DNA of 64,000 nt from the NCBI GenBank assembly GCA_016713035.1, contig JADJPW010000002.1, positions 558,001 through 622,000 of the forward strand. The letters are read 5' to 3'. The first letter of the stretch is position 1; each line of letters begins with the position of its first letter. The translations under genes and the position numbers were made by a program. The notes beneath the pieces were generated by a model. It worked only from the letters and a program-made list of their open reading frames with translations, ran no database searches and was not told the origin of the DNA. Shown piece by piece: positions 36,922 through 44,071 of this stretch. Source of the stretch: Verrucomicrobiaceae bacterium (lineage in GTDB: Bacteria > Verrucomicrobiota > Verrucomicrobiia > Verrucomicrobiales > Verrucomicrobiaceae).

Positions 36922-38700
36922 GTGAATAATACCCAAATTGAGAAAAGTGGCCGCGCCCTCGACTTTGATGCGAGGAATGAATGGCTTTGGAAGAAAATGG
37001 CGGACAGAGTTGCCGAAGGGGGATTCGACGTGGTCATCCTCGTTGCGCGCAAGATGCCGCGTCTTGCTGAACTATTCAGTCTCTCTTTCGGGGAGGAAGT
37101 CCTCGTCATCTCCGATGTTGCGATTCCGTTTTGCTACGAAGAGATTCGTGGTGCCAGAGTGGCAATCGTTGACGATATGCTGAATGTCGGCAGCACTGTG
37201 GATAAGATCAGTCGAGACCTTCGCGTTTGTGGGGCGGTGGCGGTCGAGGTCTTTACACTTTGCCGCAAGAAAACCTCCAGAGTAGCAGACAAGAGCACGA
37301 CAGTCGTAACGCATGAACTTGATGATGCTGAGTATGCAAATCATGTGGTCAAGGTGCCTGTATTGATCTCCCGGTTGTCCAAGCCTTATGACCTAGCCTT
37401 TCCTATCATCAAGGGAAGCTATGCTGCGCCATACGCAACAGCATCTGAGATCATGGGATGCCTCACCGATCTTTATAAAGGCCGACTGAGCACCCTGCCA
37501 GCTCCATATCACAATTCGCGGGCTAAACGTGTCTCGTTGATTCAACCCCAATCTTCTACAGATGGCGCACGGGTAGAGCATTCAAAGATACGCCTCTACT
37601 TTGATGATGAAACGAAATCCTGCCTCGTAGTGCCGATGGCGATTCCGCCGGAATTGAATGACCAAACTCTCAGCGTGGAGCATCCCCTGTCACTGGCTAT
37701 CCGAGAACACTTAACCGCGCTGCTTGAAAAGCGCTGCCCCGACTCGAACCTGCGTGAGATTGGATCGCTTTCCATCAAACTTTATGTCCATGCTCTTGAC
37801 TGGCTTCTGACTGACCCGTTTTGTCAACAGTTGGACCAGGTTCTGGCCCTCAATCTGGCTGATTCCTTTGGCGGGAAAGATTGCGAGATGATATTTGGCG
37901 ACGCCCTCAAATCTTTCTCACTGGATGTCCATCAATTAGAAGCACGGGTTGCGACAACCCGAAAAACTGGTCAAGCAGATTCGCCCAGCCAGGAATCCCC
38001 CTTCTACAAAGGGGTTAAAGCGAAGTTGCTGCCCAGAGCATGTGATAAATTCAAAGAACTTTGCCCTGTCAAAATAGAGGAAGGTTTTGACAGTTTTTCC
38101 TGCGTCAAGGCAATCATTGAAGCACTAGCAGATCTCGTTGGCGCGGAAGCGCCTGAACAATACGAATTAGATTTCCCTTACACTCGAGAGGCGGTCCGCA
38201 AAGATCCCTACCTTCGGTTGAAGGTAGGGCCGACTTTCCACGACATGATTTTGCTTGTTGCCGATCTCCTCAAAGAATCGGGCTTCAAGCAGCAACCTTG
38301 CGACAGTTTTTATTATGCGCTGAGCGTGGTTCTTGACATGACCGTGGATAACGGGAGCCTTGTCCCGACATTCGCCCGCTATGGAGACAGATGGTTCAGG
38401 GTTTACCGCAAAGGGGAAAATATGCTATGGGACAAAGCTTGTCACCGTGTGCAGTGGGCGGTGGCACAGGCGGCAGAAGAGAAAAATATTACCTTCAGCG
38501 TTCAGCGCCTTAGCAAGCTGCTCAGCGCGCTCAGTTTTTCGAGCAGCTATGGGGAACTTTTGGAACCTCAGGTGGCAACGCGAGGATTCGTTGCCTCGTT
38601 GCCTGGTAGCATTTTGGATGACACCGAAACGGCAATCTCCTATTACATGATTAGGACGGGCAAACTTAAGCCTGTGCATTCCGATTCGAGTGAGCCATGA
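36922..38700 (+). CDS. Phosphoribosyltransferase-like domain protein (candidate new defence operon, gene 1)
   Basis: 592 residues, GTG start. Residues about 30-125 form a type I phosphoribosyltransferase-like fold: GGFDVVILVARKMPRLAELF and the PRPP-binding loop RVAIVDDMLNVGSTVDKISRDL. The remaining 460 residues match nothing I know; they are mostly mixed alpha/beta with no membrane segment. The stop codon overlaps the ATG of the nitrilase gene (ATGA), so the two are coupled. It is divergent from the conjugation ATPase and has visibly lower GC than the host genes. PRTase-like proteins use phosphoribosyl-diphosphate chemistry on bases or nucleotides; what this one acts on is unknown. Confidence 0.75.
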   Translation: MNNTQIEKSGRALDFDARNEWLWKKMADRVAEGGFDVVILVARKMPRLAELFSLSFGEEVLVISDVAIPFCYEEIRGARVAIVDDMLNVGSTVDKISRDLRVCGAVAVEVFTLCRKKTSRVADKSTTVVTHELDDAEYANHVVKVPVLISRLSKPYDLAFPIIKGSYAAPYATASEIMGCLTDLYKGRLSTLPAPYHNSRAKRVSLIQPQSSTDGARVEHSKIRLYFDDETKSCLVVPMAIPPELNDQTLSVEHPLSLAIREHLTALLEKRCPDSNLREIGSLSIKLYVHALDWLLTDPFCQQLDQVLALNLADSFGGKDCEMIFGDALKSFSLDVHQLEARVATTRKTGQADSPSQESPFYKGVKAKLLPRACDKFKELCPVKIEEGFDSFSCVKAIIEALADLVGAEAPEQYELDFPYTREAVRKDPYLRLKVGPTFHDMILLVADLLKESGFKQQPCDSFYYALSVVLDMTVDNGSLVPTFARYGDRWFRVYRKGENMLWDKACHRVQWAVAQAAEEKNITFSVQRLSKLLSALSFSSSYGELLEPQVATRGFVASLPGSILDDTETAISYYMIRTGKLKPVHSDSSEP

Positions 38701-40541
38701 GCAAACTAACCGCTGATCGCCCACCTCCCATCAACGGGGAGGATCCTACAAGTGAGGACACCGAATTTGCAGAAGTGTTTTGTGAAATCGCGGAGATGGT
38801 GGAGAAGCACCCCAGCCCTCCCAAAATGGTTTTGTGGCTATCGACTTGTCGCAATCACTACTTAACTCTCAACGCCCAGTTTTACGACATCAAGCGCTGC
38901 TTTGGTCATGGCTCCATGCCATCCGCAGCAAGCATAGTGGCTTATGAGTTTGTCCGGGGGCGTGTTGCAGAGATCGTCCCACATCTTTCGAGTTTGGGGG
39001 AATGCCTTGCTGCTTATGAAGACAAAAACGAGTGTTGGAGCTGTCGTCAGGAGAGCCGTGAGTTTCTTGTGAGGTATCTGGCGTCCGCTCCGGGTAACAC
39101 CCAAGTTCGGATCAAGAATGCGCTGTTCAAAGTGAAGACCAGCGACGGCGATTTTAACGGTGATGGGAATCATTGGCCTGCGAAATACGTGGAGCTAAAC
39201 GACGATGAAGTGCCGGCGCTTTTGGAGAAACAGCGTGTGCTTTCCTGTGCAGCTCTGCGAGTTCGCGGCATTCTGGATGTCGGTCAGGCAGTTGTGCGTT
39301 ACGCTCGTGAATTGCAGATGGCGGCAGAGGAGCTGTTCGCAAATGCGATGGATGTCAGCCCCGCATGGGAAACAGTGCTCGGAGCGTTCTCGAAGTCAAA
39401 AGATAACCTCCAGTTGGTCACTGGTGAAAGGAGTAGTGCCGGTATTCATCATTATCATTGGAACGGACAGCATTTGAGATTGCCTGCGACGGCACCATCC
39501 AGCGATGATTTCGAGGTGATCGTGAAGGATTTTGGCAAAATGCTCGATGGCATTCAGCGTGATGTTCACTGCTCGTTGCTTGAGCATTTTCGCCCCAATC
39601 AGGCAAGACCACCGCTGCCCAAAATTTTCAAGATCGACCTAACTCCACCTGCCGAGCAACGAACTGGCATTGAGCTGTCACTGACTCATCATTCCTTTGA
39701 TCAGAGGTCTCTGGAAGAGGTAGTGATTGCGGTGGCTTCTGTGGGTGTCCCGCCTGAATGCTACAGAGAGAATGAGACGCGGCTCAAAGATGAATGCAGA
39801 GGGAAGCTGCGAACAGCCGCCTCAGTATTGCTCCGACAGGCAGCCAGTGCTGGAGCCCATGTGCTGGTATTGCCTGAATTATTCATTCCCTCTTCGGATT
39901 CGGGTGCTTTTTTCCAAGAGGTCGCGAAAGGTAAAGTGATTTGTATCGCAGGTATTGAAGGAGGTCGTCACGAGAGGAGCGGATTGGATTTTAACACCGT
40001 AGGTGTGCAATTCCCTGGCAGGCCGCTCGTTGAGCAATATAAACACTTCCCTTCGAAGTATGAGCATGACCGCCTCTTCGCCAAGGGCGGTATCCATTTG
40101 TTTGAGAACACGGAAATCGGGAATTTTGCGGTTGTCATCTGCTCAGATTACAGGGAAAGCAATGCTCTTGATGTTCTGCAACGTGGGGCCAAGCAGTTAG
40201 ATTTTCTTTTCGTCTGCGCCAACAATCCCAGGCCCGAACACTTTCAACACATGGCGATTGCGGATAGTTACCGTCTGTATTCGACCATTGTGGTGTCAGA
40301 TTCTCATGCGACTAATGGTGGTGCTCCGCAGGGATCGTGTGTCGTTCAGCCACGGACAGAAAACCCGTTAATTAAGCCGAAGCCGGGCGATGTGATTGAT
40401 CTCAGTGCCGAGGTTGCATCACTCGGTAGCGTGAAGCCCGAGCTTCACATTTACCGTCTTTCGCCAGGCAGTTTTGCACGGAAGCGGGGTATGCAGGCCC
40501 GTGAGTTCGCGCCTTGTCCGTTCTCCAGAAGGCTGGTCTAA
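38697..40541 (+). CDS. Nitrilase / carbon-nitrogen hydrolase domain protein (candidate new defence operon, gene 2)
   Basis: 614 residues. The first about 340 residues are unrecognised, with helical stretches. From about residue 345 a nitrilase fold is clear: VVIAVASVGVPPE, AHVLVLPELF (catalytic Glu), YKHFPSKYEHDRLF (lysine region) and FAVVICSDYRE (nucleophile Cys), then FVCANNP. The Glu-Lys-Cys triad appears intact, so an amidase/nitrilase activity is likely. Nitrilase domains occur in known defence proteins such as class 1 defence-associated reverse transcriptases, but no reverse transcriptase is present here. An IS element is inserted exactly at the stop codon (its target duplication TCTAAAA contains the TAA), leaving the coding sequence intact. 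Confidence 0.8.
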   Translation: MSKLTADRPPPINGEDPTSEDTEFAEVFCEIAEMVEKHPSPPKMVLWLSTCRNHYLTLNAQFYDIKRCFGHGSMPSAASIVAYEFVRGRVAEIVPHLSSLGECLAAYEDKNECWSCRQESREFLVRYLASAPGNTQVRIKNALFKVKTSDGDFNGDGNHWPAKYVELNDDEVPALLEKQRVLSCAALRVRGILDVGQAVVRYARELQMAAEELFANAMDVSPAWETVLGAFSKSKDNLQLVTGERSSAGIHHYHWNGQHLRLPATAPSSDDFEVIVKDFGKMLDGIQRDVHCSLLEHFRPNQARPPLPKIFKIDLTPPAEQRTGIELSLTHHSFDQRSLEEVVIAVASVGVPPECYRENETRLKDECRGKLRTAASVLLRQAASAGAHVLVLPELFIPSSDSGAFFQEVAKGKVICIAGIEGGRHERSGLDFNTVGVQFPGRPLVEQYKHFPSKYEHDRLFAKGGIHLFENTEIGNFAVVICSDYRESNALDVLQRGAKQLDFLFVCANNPRPEHFQHMAIADSYRLYSTIVVSDSHATNGGAPQGSCVVQPRTENPLIKPKPGDVIDLSAEVASLGSVKPELHIYRLSPGSFARKRGMQAREFAPCPFSRRLV

Positions 40542-40543
40542 AA
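40537..40543. repeat. Left target-site duplication of the IS4-type element
   Basis: TCTAAAA here is repeated at 42966-42972 and flanks the element's terminal inverted repeats. It includes the stop codon of the nitrilase gene. Confidence 0.85.
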
Positions 40544-40771
40544 CCACAGCCATCCCATAAGGCGGCTAGGCAGAGGGGTGTGAAGTGTGCTGACTGAGGG
40601 CGAGAAGTGGTTTGATTTGGATTGCGATGTCAAAACCAAAACACACCCAAGCCACCCAGCCAGCACGCCATCACATCAACGTTCTCGGCCAGATTCTCAA
40701 GCTCATACCGCGCAGCATCATCAGCACCGCTGCCAGGGAGACCGGCGTGGACGCCAAGGCGCGGACCTTTA

Positions 40772-41688
40772 GAGTCTATCCGGCAAAAGGTTCGACAGGT
40801 TGTAACGAGGTGAGGCGTCTGGCCATGATGCCGATGAAGGCGAGGTAAACAAAGGCTTCGTGATGGCGCGGGTTCTTCTCGTGATCCCGTGTGAGTCGGC
40901 GTTGCTTCACCAGCCAGCCAAAGCTGCGCTCGATGACCCAGCGGCGCGGCAGCACCACGAAGCCCTTCTGGTCTTCGAGCTTCTTGATGATCCCCAAGGC
41001 AAAACTCGCTCCGTGACCGAAGAGTTGTCCCATGCTCTGCACGAAGGTCTCCAGCTTCCCGGCATAGCCACCATCGGCAAAGATCATCAGCAGGCTCAGG
41101 AAGCCATGGCAAAACATGCACAACAGCAGCTTTGCGCCGTCACGATCTTGCACGTCGGCGGGCGTGACCACCACGCCCAGCAGCAGGCCGTTGGTGTCGG
41201 TGAGCGCGTGGCGCTTGCGTCCCTTGATCTTCTTGCCCGCGTCGTAACCGCAGCCACAGCCGGTAGCTGCCCGCCTTTGACGCTTTGGCTGTCGATGACA
41301 GCGGCGCTGGGCATGGCGTTTTTTTAGCATCAGGCGTGTCTGGGTGCGCAGGGCGTCGTTGAGCTTGGGCCACAAGCCCTGCTCGGTCCATTTACTCAAG
41401 GCGTCGTGAGCGGTGCTGCGGGGCGCGAGGTTCTTGGGGATCATCGACCACTGAGAGCCCGTTTTGAGCACATAGCGGATGGTGTCCAGACAGATTCGGG
41501 CGGAGTCGGGAGCTCGCAGCCTGCCTCGACAACGCTTCGCGCCAGCCGGGTAGATGATAGGCTTGATGAGTTCCCATTCCGCATCGCTGAGATCAGAATC
41601 GTAACCGGCTGGTTGATAGGGCTTGGCTGGCATCGCCCAACTTCCACTTTCAGCTTTTACTGGCTACAACTTTTTGCCGGATAGGCTC
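40772..41688 (-). mobile_element. IS5-family (IS1031-like) insertion sequence nested in the IS4-type transposase
   Basis: 917 bp with inverted ends GAG(T/C)CTATCCGGCAAAA(G/A)GTT, flanked by the 3-bp duplication TTA (40769-40771 and 41689-41691). Three-base TNA-type duplications are usual for the IS1031 group. Excision in silico restores the IS4-type reading frame, so this insertion is younger than the IS4 one. Confidence 0.85.
40776..41633 (-). CDS. IS5-family transposase, probably defective
   Basis: 285 residues as read. N-terminal LSDAEWELIKPIIYPAG and C-terminal motifs (FADGGYAG; WVIERSFGWLVKQRRLTRDHE) are typical. Between about residues 108 and 130 the protein reads as Arg/Cys-rich nonsense, while the neighbouring frame holds MPSAAVIDSQSVKGG, the conserved segment with the first catalytic Asp. 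Two compensating single-base shifts (near 41310 and 41250) therefore remove one DDE residue. If the bases are right, the enzyme is inactive. Its stop lies inside the left inverted repeat. Confidence 0.8.
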   Translation of the reverse strand: MPAKPYQPAGYDSDLSDAEWELIKPIIYPAGAKRCRGRLRAPDSARICLDTIRYVLKTGSQWSMIPKNLAPRSTAHDALSKWTEQGLWPKLNDALRTQTRLMLKKRHAQRRCHRQPKRQRRAATGCGCGYDAGKKIKGRKRHALTDTNGLLLGVVVTPADVQDRDGAKLLLCMFCHGFLSLLMIFADGGYAGKLETFVQSMGQLFGHGASFALGIIKKLEDQKGFVVLPRRWVIERSFGWLVKQRRLTRDHEKNPRHHEAFVYLAFIGIMARRLTSLQPVEPFAG

Positions 41689-42979
41689 TTAGTGTCATGA
41701 GCCACCTCGGCACGATGATCTTCGCCCAGCTCGCCCACGCCCTGAGCCTCAACGACATCTGCGACTGGCTGCGGCTCAAGACCCGCGCCATCGCCGCCTT
41801 TGGCCTCACCCCGCCCTCGCGCAACAACCTCTCCCACGCCAACAAGGAGCGCGACGCTCGCTTCACCGAGCCTGGTCTTCTGGCGCACGCTCGAACATCT
41901 GCATCATTGCGATGCGAGCTTTGCTCTCAGCGGCCCGGCCGCAGTTCACGCGCTCCGCTTCACCGTTTCAAAGTGAGGATTCACGCGGTTGACTCCACTG
42001 TGATGGAACTGGTGGCCAACTGCATGGGCTGGGCCAGGCACCGCCGCCGCAAGGCCGCCGCCAAGATGCACCTGCGCCTGAGCTTGAACAGCTTCCTGCC
42101 CACCTTCGCCATCGTGGGCAGCGCCGGCGAGCATGACAACAAGCGCGCCCGTGAGCTTTGCGCCGGATTGAAAGAGGGCGAAGTGGTCGTCTTTGACAAG
42201 GCGTATGTGGACTTCGCCCACCTGCATGATCTCGATTTGCGCGGCGTGCAGTGGGTCACCCGCGCCAAGGACAACCTCCGCTACCGCGCCCTTCGCAACC
42301 TGCCGGTGGTCAAAGGCAGCGGCATTGTGAAGGATCAGATCGTCAAGCTCACCGGGACGAAGTGGAAGTCGCTCTCCGGTTGGACCGTGCGGCGGGTCGA
42401 GGCATGGGTGGAGGTCGATGGCGAGAAGCGCCTGATGGTCTTCATCACCAACAACACCCATTGGAGTCCTCGCAGCGTCTGCGACCTCTACCGCGCCCGC
42501 TGGGACATTGAGGTGTTCTTCAAACAGGTGAAGCAAACACTCAAGCTCGGCGACTTTTTTGGGGCACAACGCCAACGCGATCCGCTGGCAGGTGTGGACA
42601 GCGCTGCTGGTGTATGTGCTGCTGCGCTTCGCCGCACACATGAGCCAGTGGGGCCACAGCTTCACGCGGCTCTTTGCTGTGGCCCGCGCGTCGATGTGGG
42701 AACGGCTCGATCTGCTTGGCGTTTTACAAAGCTATGGGACAGCAGGTGGCAGTTTCAAAATACTGGGCAGTCCGCATACCTCGTGGTTGCCAGGGTTTGA
42801 GCCTGCGGGCACGCAATCTCATGGGACAGCACCCGCGTGATATGCCTGCATAACCGCGCTTTAGGCCGTAAAAACTCAACTCGCCCTGCTCCGCTTTTAA
42901 GCCGCCCTCCCTTCGCAAACCACTCGCTTGCCCGTCAGTTTCCGAGGGCTATGGGATGGCTGTGGTCTAAAACAGAAAA

Positions 42980-42998
42980 CCAGCCCTGAGGGGGCTGG
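42980..42998 (+). terminator. GC-rich hairpin after the nitrilase operon
   Basis: CCAGCCC and GGGCTGG pair with a 5-base loop. Before the IS4-type insertion this hairpin was only a few bases from the nitrilase stop, so it may have been its terminator, although no T tract follows. Confidence 0.4.
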
Positions 42999-43011
42999 CG
43001 GAGAACCTAGC

Positions 43012-43305
43012 TCAATCGAGAGCCAGATAGACTTTGGTCTCGTTTTTCTGGAAGTCTGTTTGAACCCAGAAATGCCTACCATTGATCGCCCTGTAACGGG
43101 AAACCACATCGGCATGTTCGTGGAGAGATTGAAGATTCAGAAGATGGACCTGCGGGTCCGCTACTCCCCAGTCTCCTGCTTGATGGGATTGAAGTGCCTG
43201 ACCAAGATCATGATCGGTCAGATTCTTCATTACTTGCAAACTGAGGAAGACTTCACCCAACGGGACGACGGGGTTCCGGATGGTCGGTGGATCGAATGTG
43301 ATCAT
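43012..43305 (-). CDS. Small conserved element protein (paralogue of the 58,703-58,981 gene)
   Basis: 97 residues from ATG 43305. It shares with the other copy the layout PLG(x)n-L-x-HD-L..AL..HQ.GDWG, a central YRAIN and FWVQTDFQ (FWIITESD in the other). This small soluble protein recurs on mobile elements; its role is unknown to me. Confidence 0.7.
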   Translation of the reverse strand: MITFDPPTIRNPVVPLGEVFLSLQVMKNLTDHDLGQALQSHQAGDWGVADPQVHLLNLQSLHEHADVVSRYRAINGRHFWVQTDFQKNETKVYLALD

Positions 43306-43376
43306 GATTTTCAGTGAAGGGGCTTTGCTCCGCTGTTTACCATGGTGCCCGCTCATCTGTCCAACTTGCCCACACA

Positions 43377-44069
43377 TCAGCCTCCCAGCACCCTCCGCAG
43401 GAACGCAGCAAGCGGACGCTCCGGTTTGAGGTCTTTGAACTCCAGCAGGTTCAAACCCGATGACGCGGTGAACGCAGCAATCTGACGATGCACAATGGCC
43501 TGCACGAGGTTCTGAAAAAGCCCGCGTGTGTCGTCGCGGAAGAACGTGCCCGGTCGAAGATAGAGTTCATAGATGATGCCGAAGACTGGCAATCGCAGGA
43601 GCAGATCATCAAGACGATTCCAGCCCATCGCGATGAGATTACGGCAGAGGACCGAAGCAGCGAGGACGTTGAGGGCGAAGATCGCAATGCCCCACCACAA
43701 ACCCAGAAGCTGCCAGTAAGCCATGAAAATGCCGCCGAGGAACACAATCGCAATAACTGCCTCCCACCAGCGCAGTGTGCATGGAATCTCAGTTGTGCGA
43801 GTGCTGAAAAAGAAAGAGGTGCCCCACGGCGCGGCGCACACGAGATAAGCAAACCGGTCACGGCGGATGCGCAGATATTCGCGATTGGCGGAGAGAAGGC
43901 CGCCTTCTCGGAAGAACACGCGAGTCACTTCAATGTCAGGCAGCTTGCGCTCGGCAATCTCATTCTCAATGGCCTTGTAGAGGTCACCGGGGGAGATGGA
44001 GAAGTTCTCCAGGTAGGTCGCTTGGTGATCGATCACCTGCGGCCTTCGATGTCTCCAGATTCCGAACAT
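43377..44069 (-). CDS. Membrane protein of unknown function
   Basis: 230 residues. A soluble N-terminal region (FSISPGDLYKAIENEIAERKLPDIEVTRVFFREGG) precedes two to three hydrophobic helices (WWEAVIAIVFLGGIFMAYWQLLGLWWGIAIFALNVLAA) and a soluble C-terminus. It starts 2 bases after the stop of the propeller gene, so the two are co-transcribed. No family is recognised. Confidence 0.7.
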   Translation of the reverse strand: MFGIWRHRRPQVIDHQATYLENFSISPGDLYKAIENEIAERKLPDIEVTRVFFREGGLLSANREYLRIRRDRFAYLVCAAPWGTSFFFSTRTTEIPCTLRWWEAVIAIVFLGGIFMAYWQLLGLWWGIAIFALNVLAASVLCRNLIAMGWNRLDDLLLRLPVFGIIYELYLRPGTFFRDDTRGLFQNLVQAIVHRQIAAFTASSGLNLLEFKDLKPERPLAAFLRRVLGG

Positions 44070-44071
44070 GG

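Larger units (their letters stand above)
40627..42840 (+). pseudogene. IS4-type transposase, interrupted by insertion and frameshifts
   Basis: It begins MSKPKHTQATQPARHHINVLGQ at 40627 and reads to ...ARTF at 40770. After removal of the nested element it continues in frame with SVMSHLGTMIFAQLAHALSLNDICDW from 41692. The protein has a DDE core (IHAVDST; VVFDKAYVDF) and the YREK signature (YRARWDIEVFFKQVKQTLK). Frame breaks are visible near 41880 (+1), about 41971 (-1) and in the T-run at 42555-42560, where HNANAIRWQVWTALLVYVLLRFAAH resumes in another frame. Reconstructed length is about 431 residues. Confidence 0.82.
40544..42965 (+). mobile_element. IS4-type insertion sequence, split by a nested IS5-type element
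   Basis: Terminal inverted repeats CCACAGCCATCCCATA (40544) and its complement (ending 42965) bracket the element, with a 7-bp target duplication TCTAAAA on both sides. Without the nested 917-bp element and one 3-bp duplication it is about 1502 bp, normal for the IS4 group. The transposase gene is on the plus strand and carries frame breaks, so the element is probably dead. Confidence 0.88.

Noticed and set aside
42928..43317. 129-residue plus-strand open frame overlapping the small element gene
   Set aside because: The minus-strand protein shares clear motifs with the copy at 58,703-58,981, while this one does not resemble anything and starts inside the IS4-type element.
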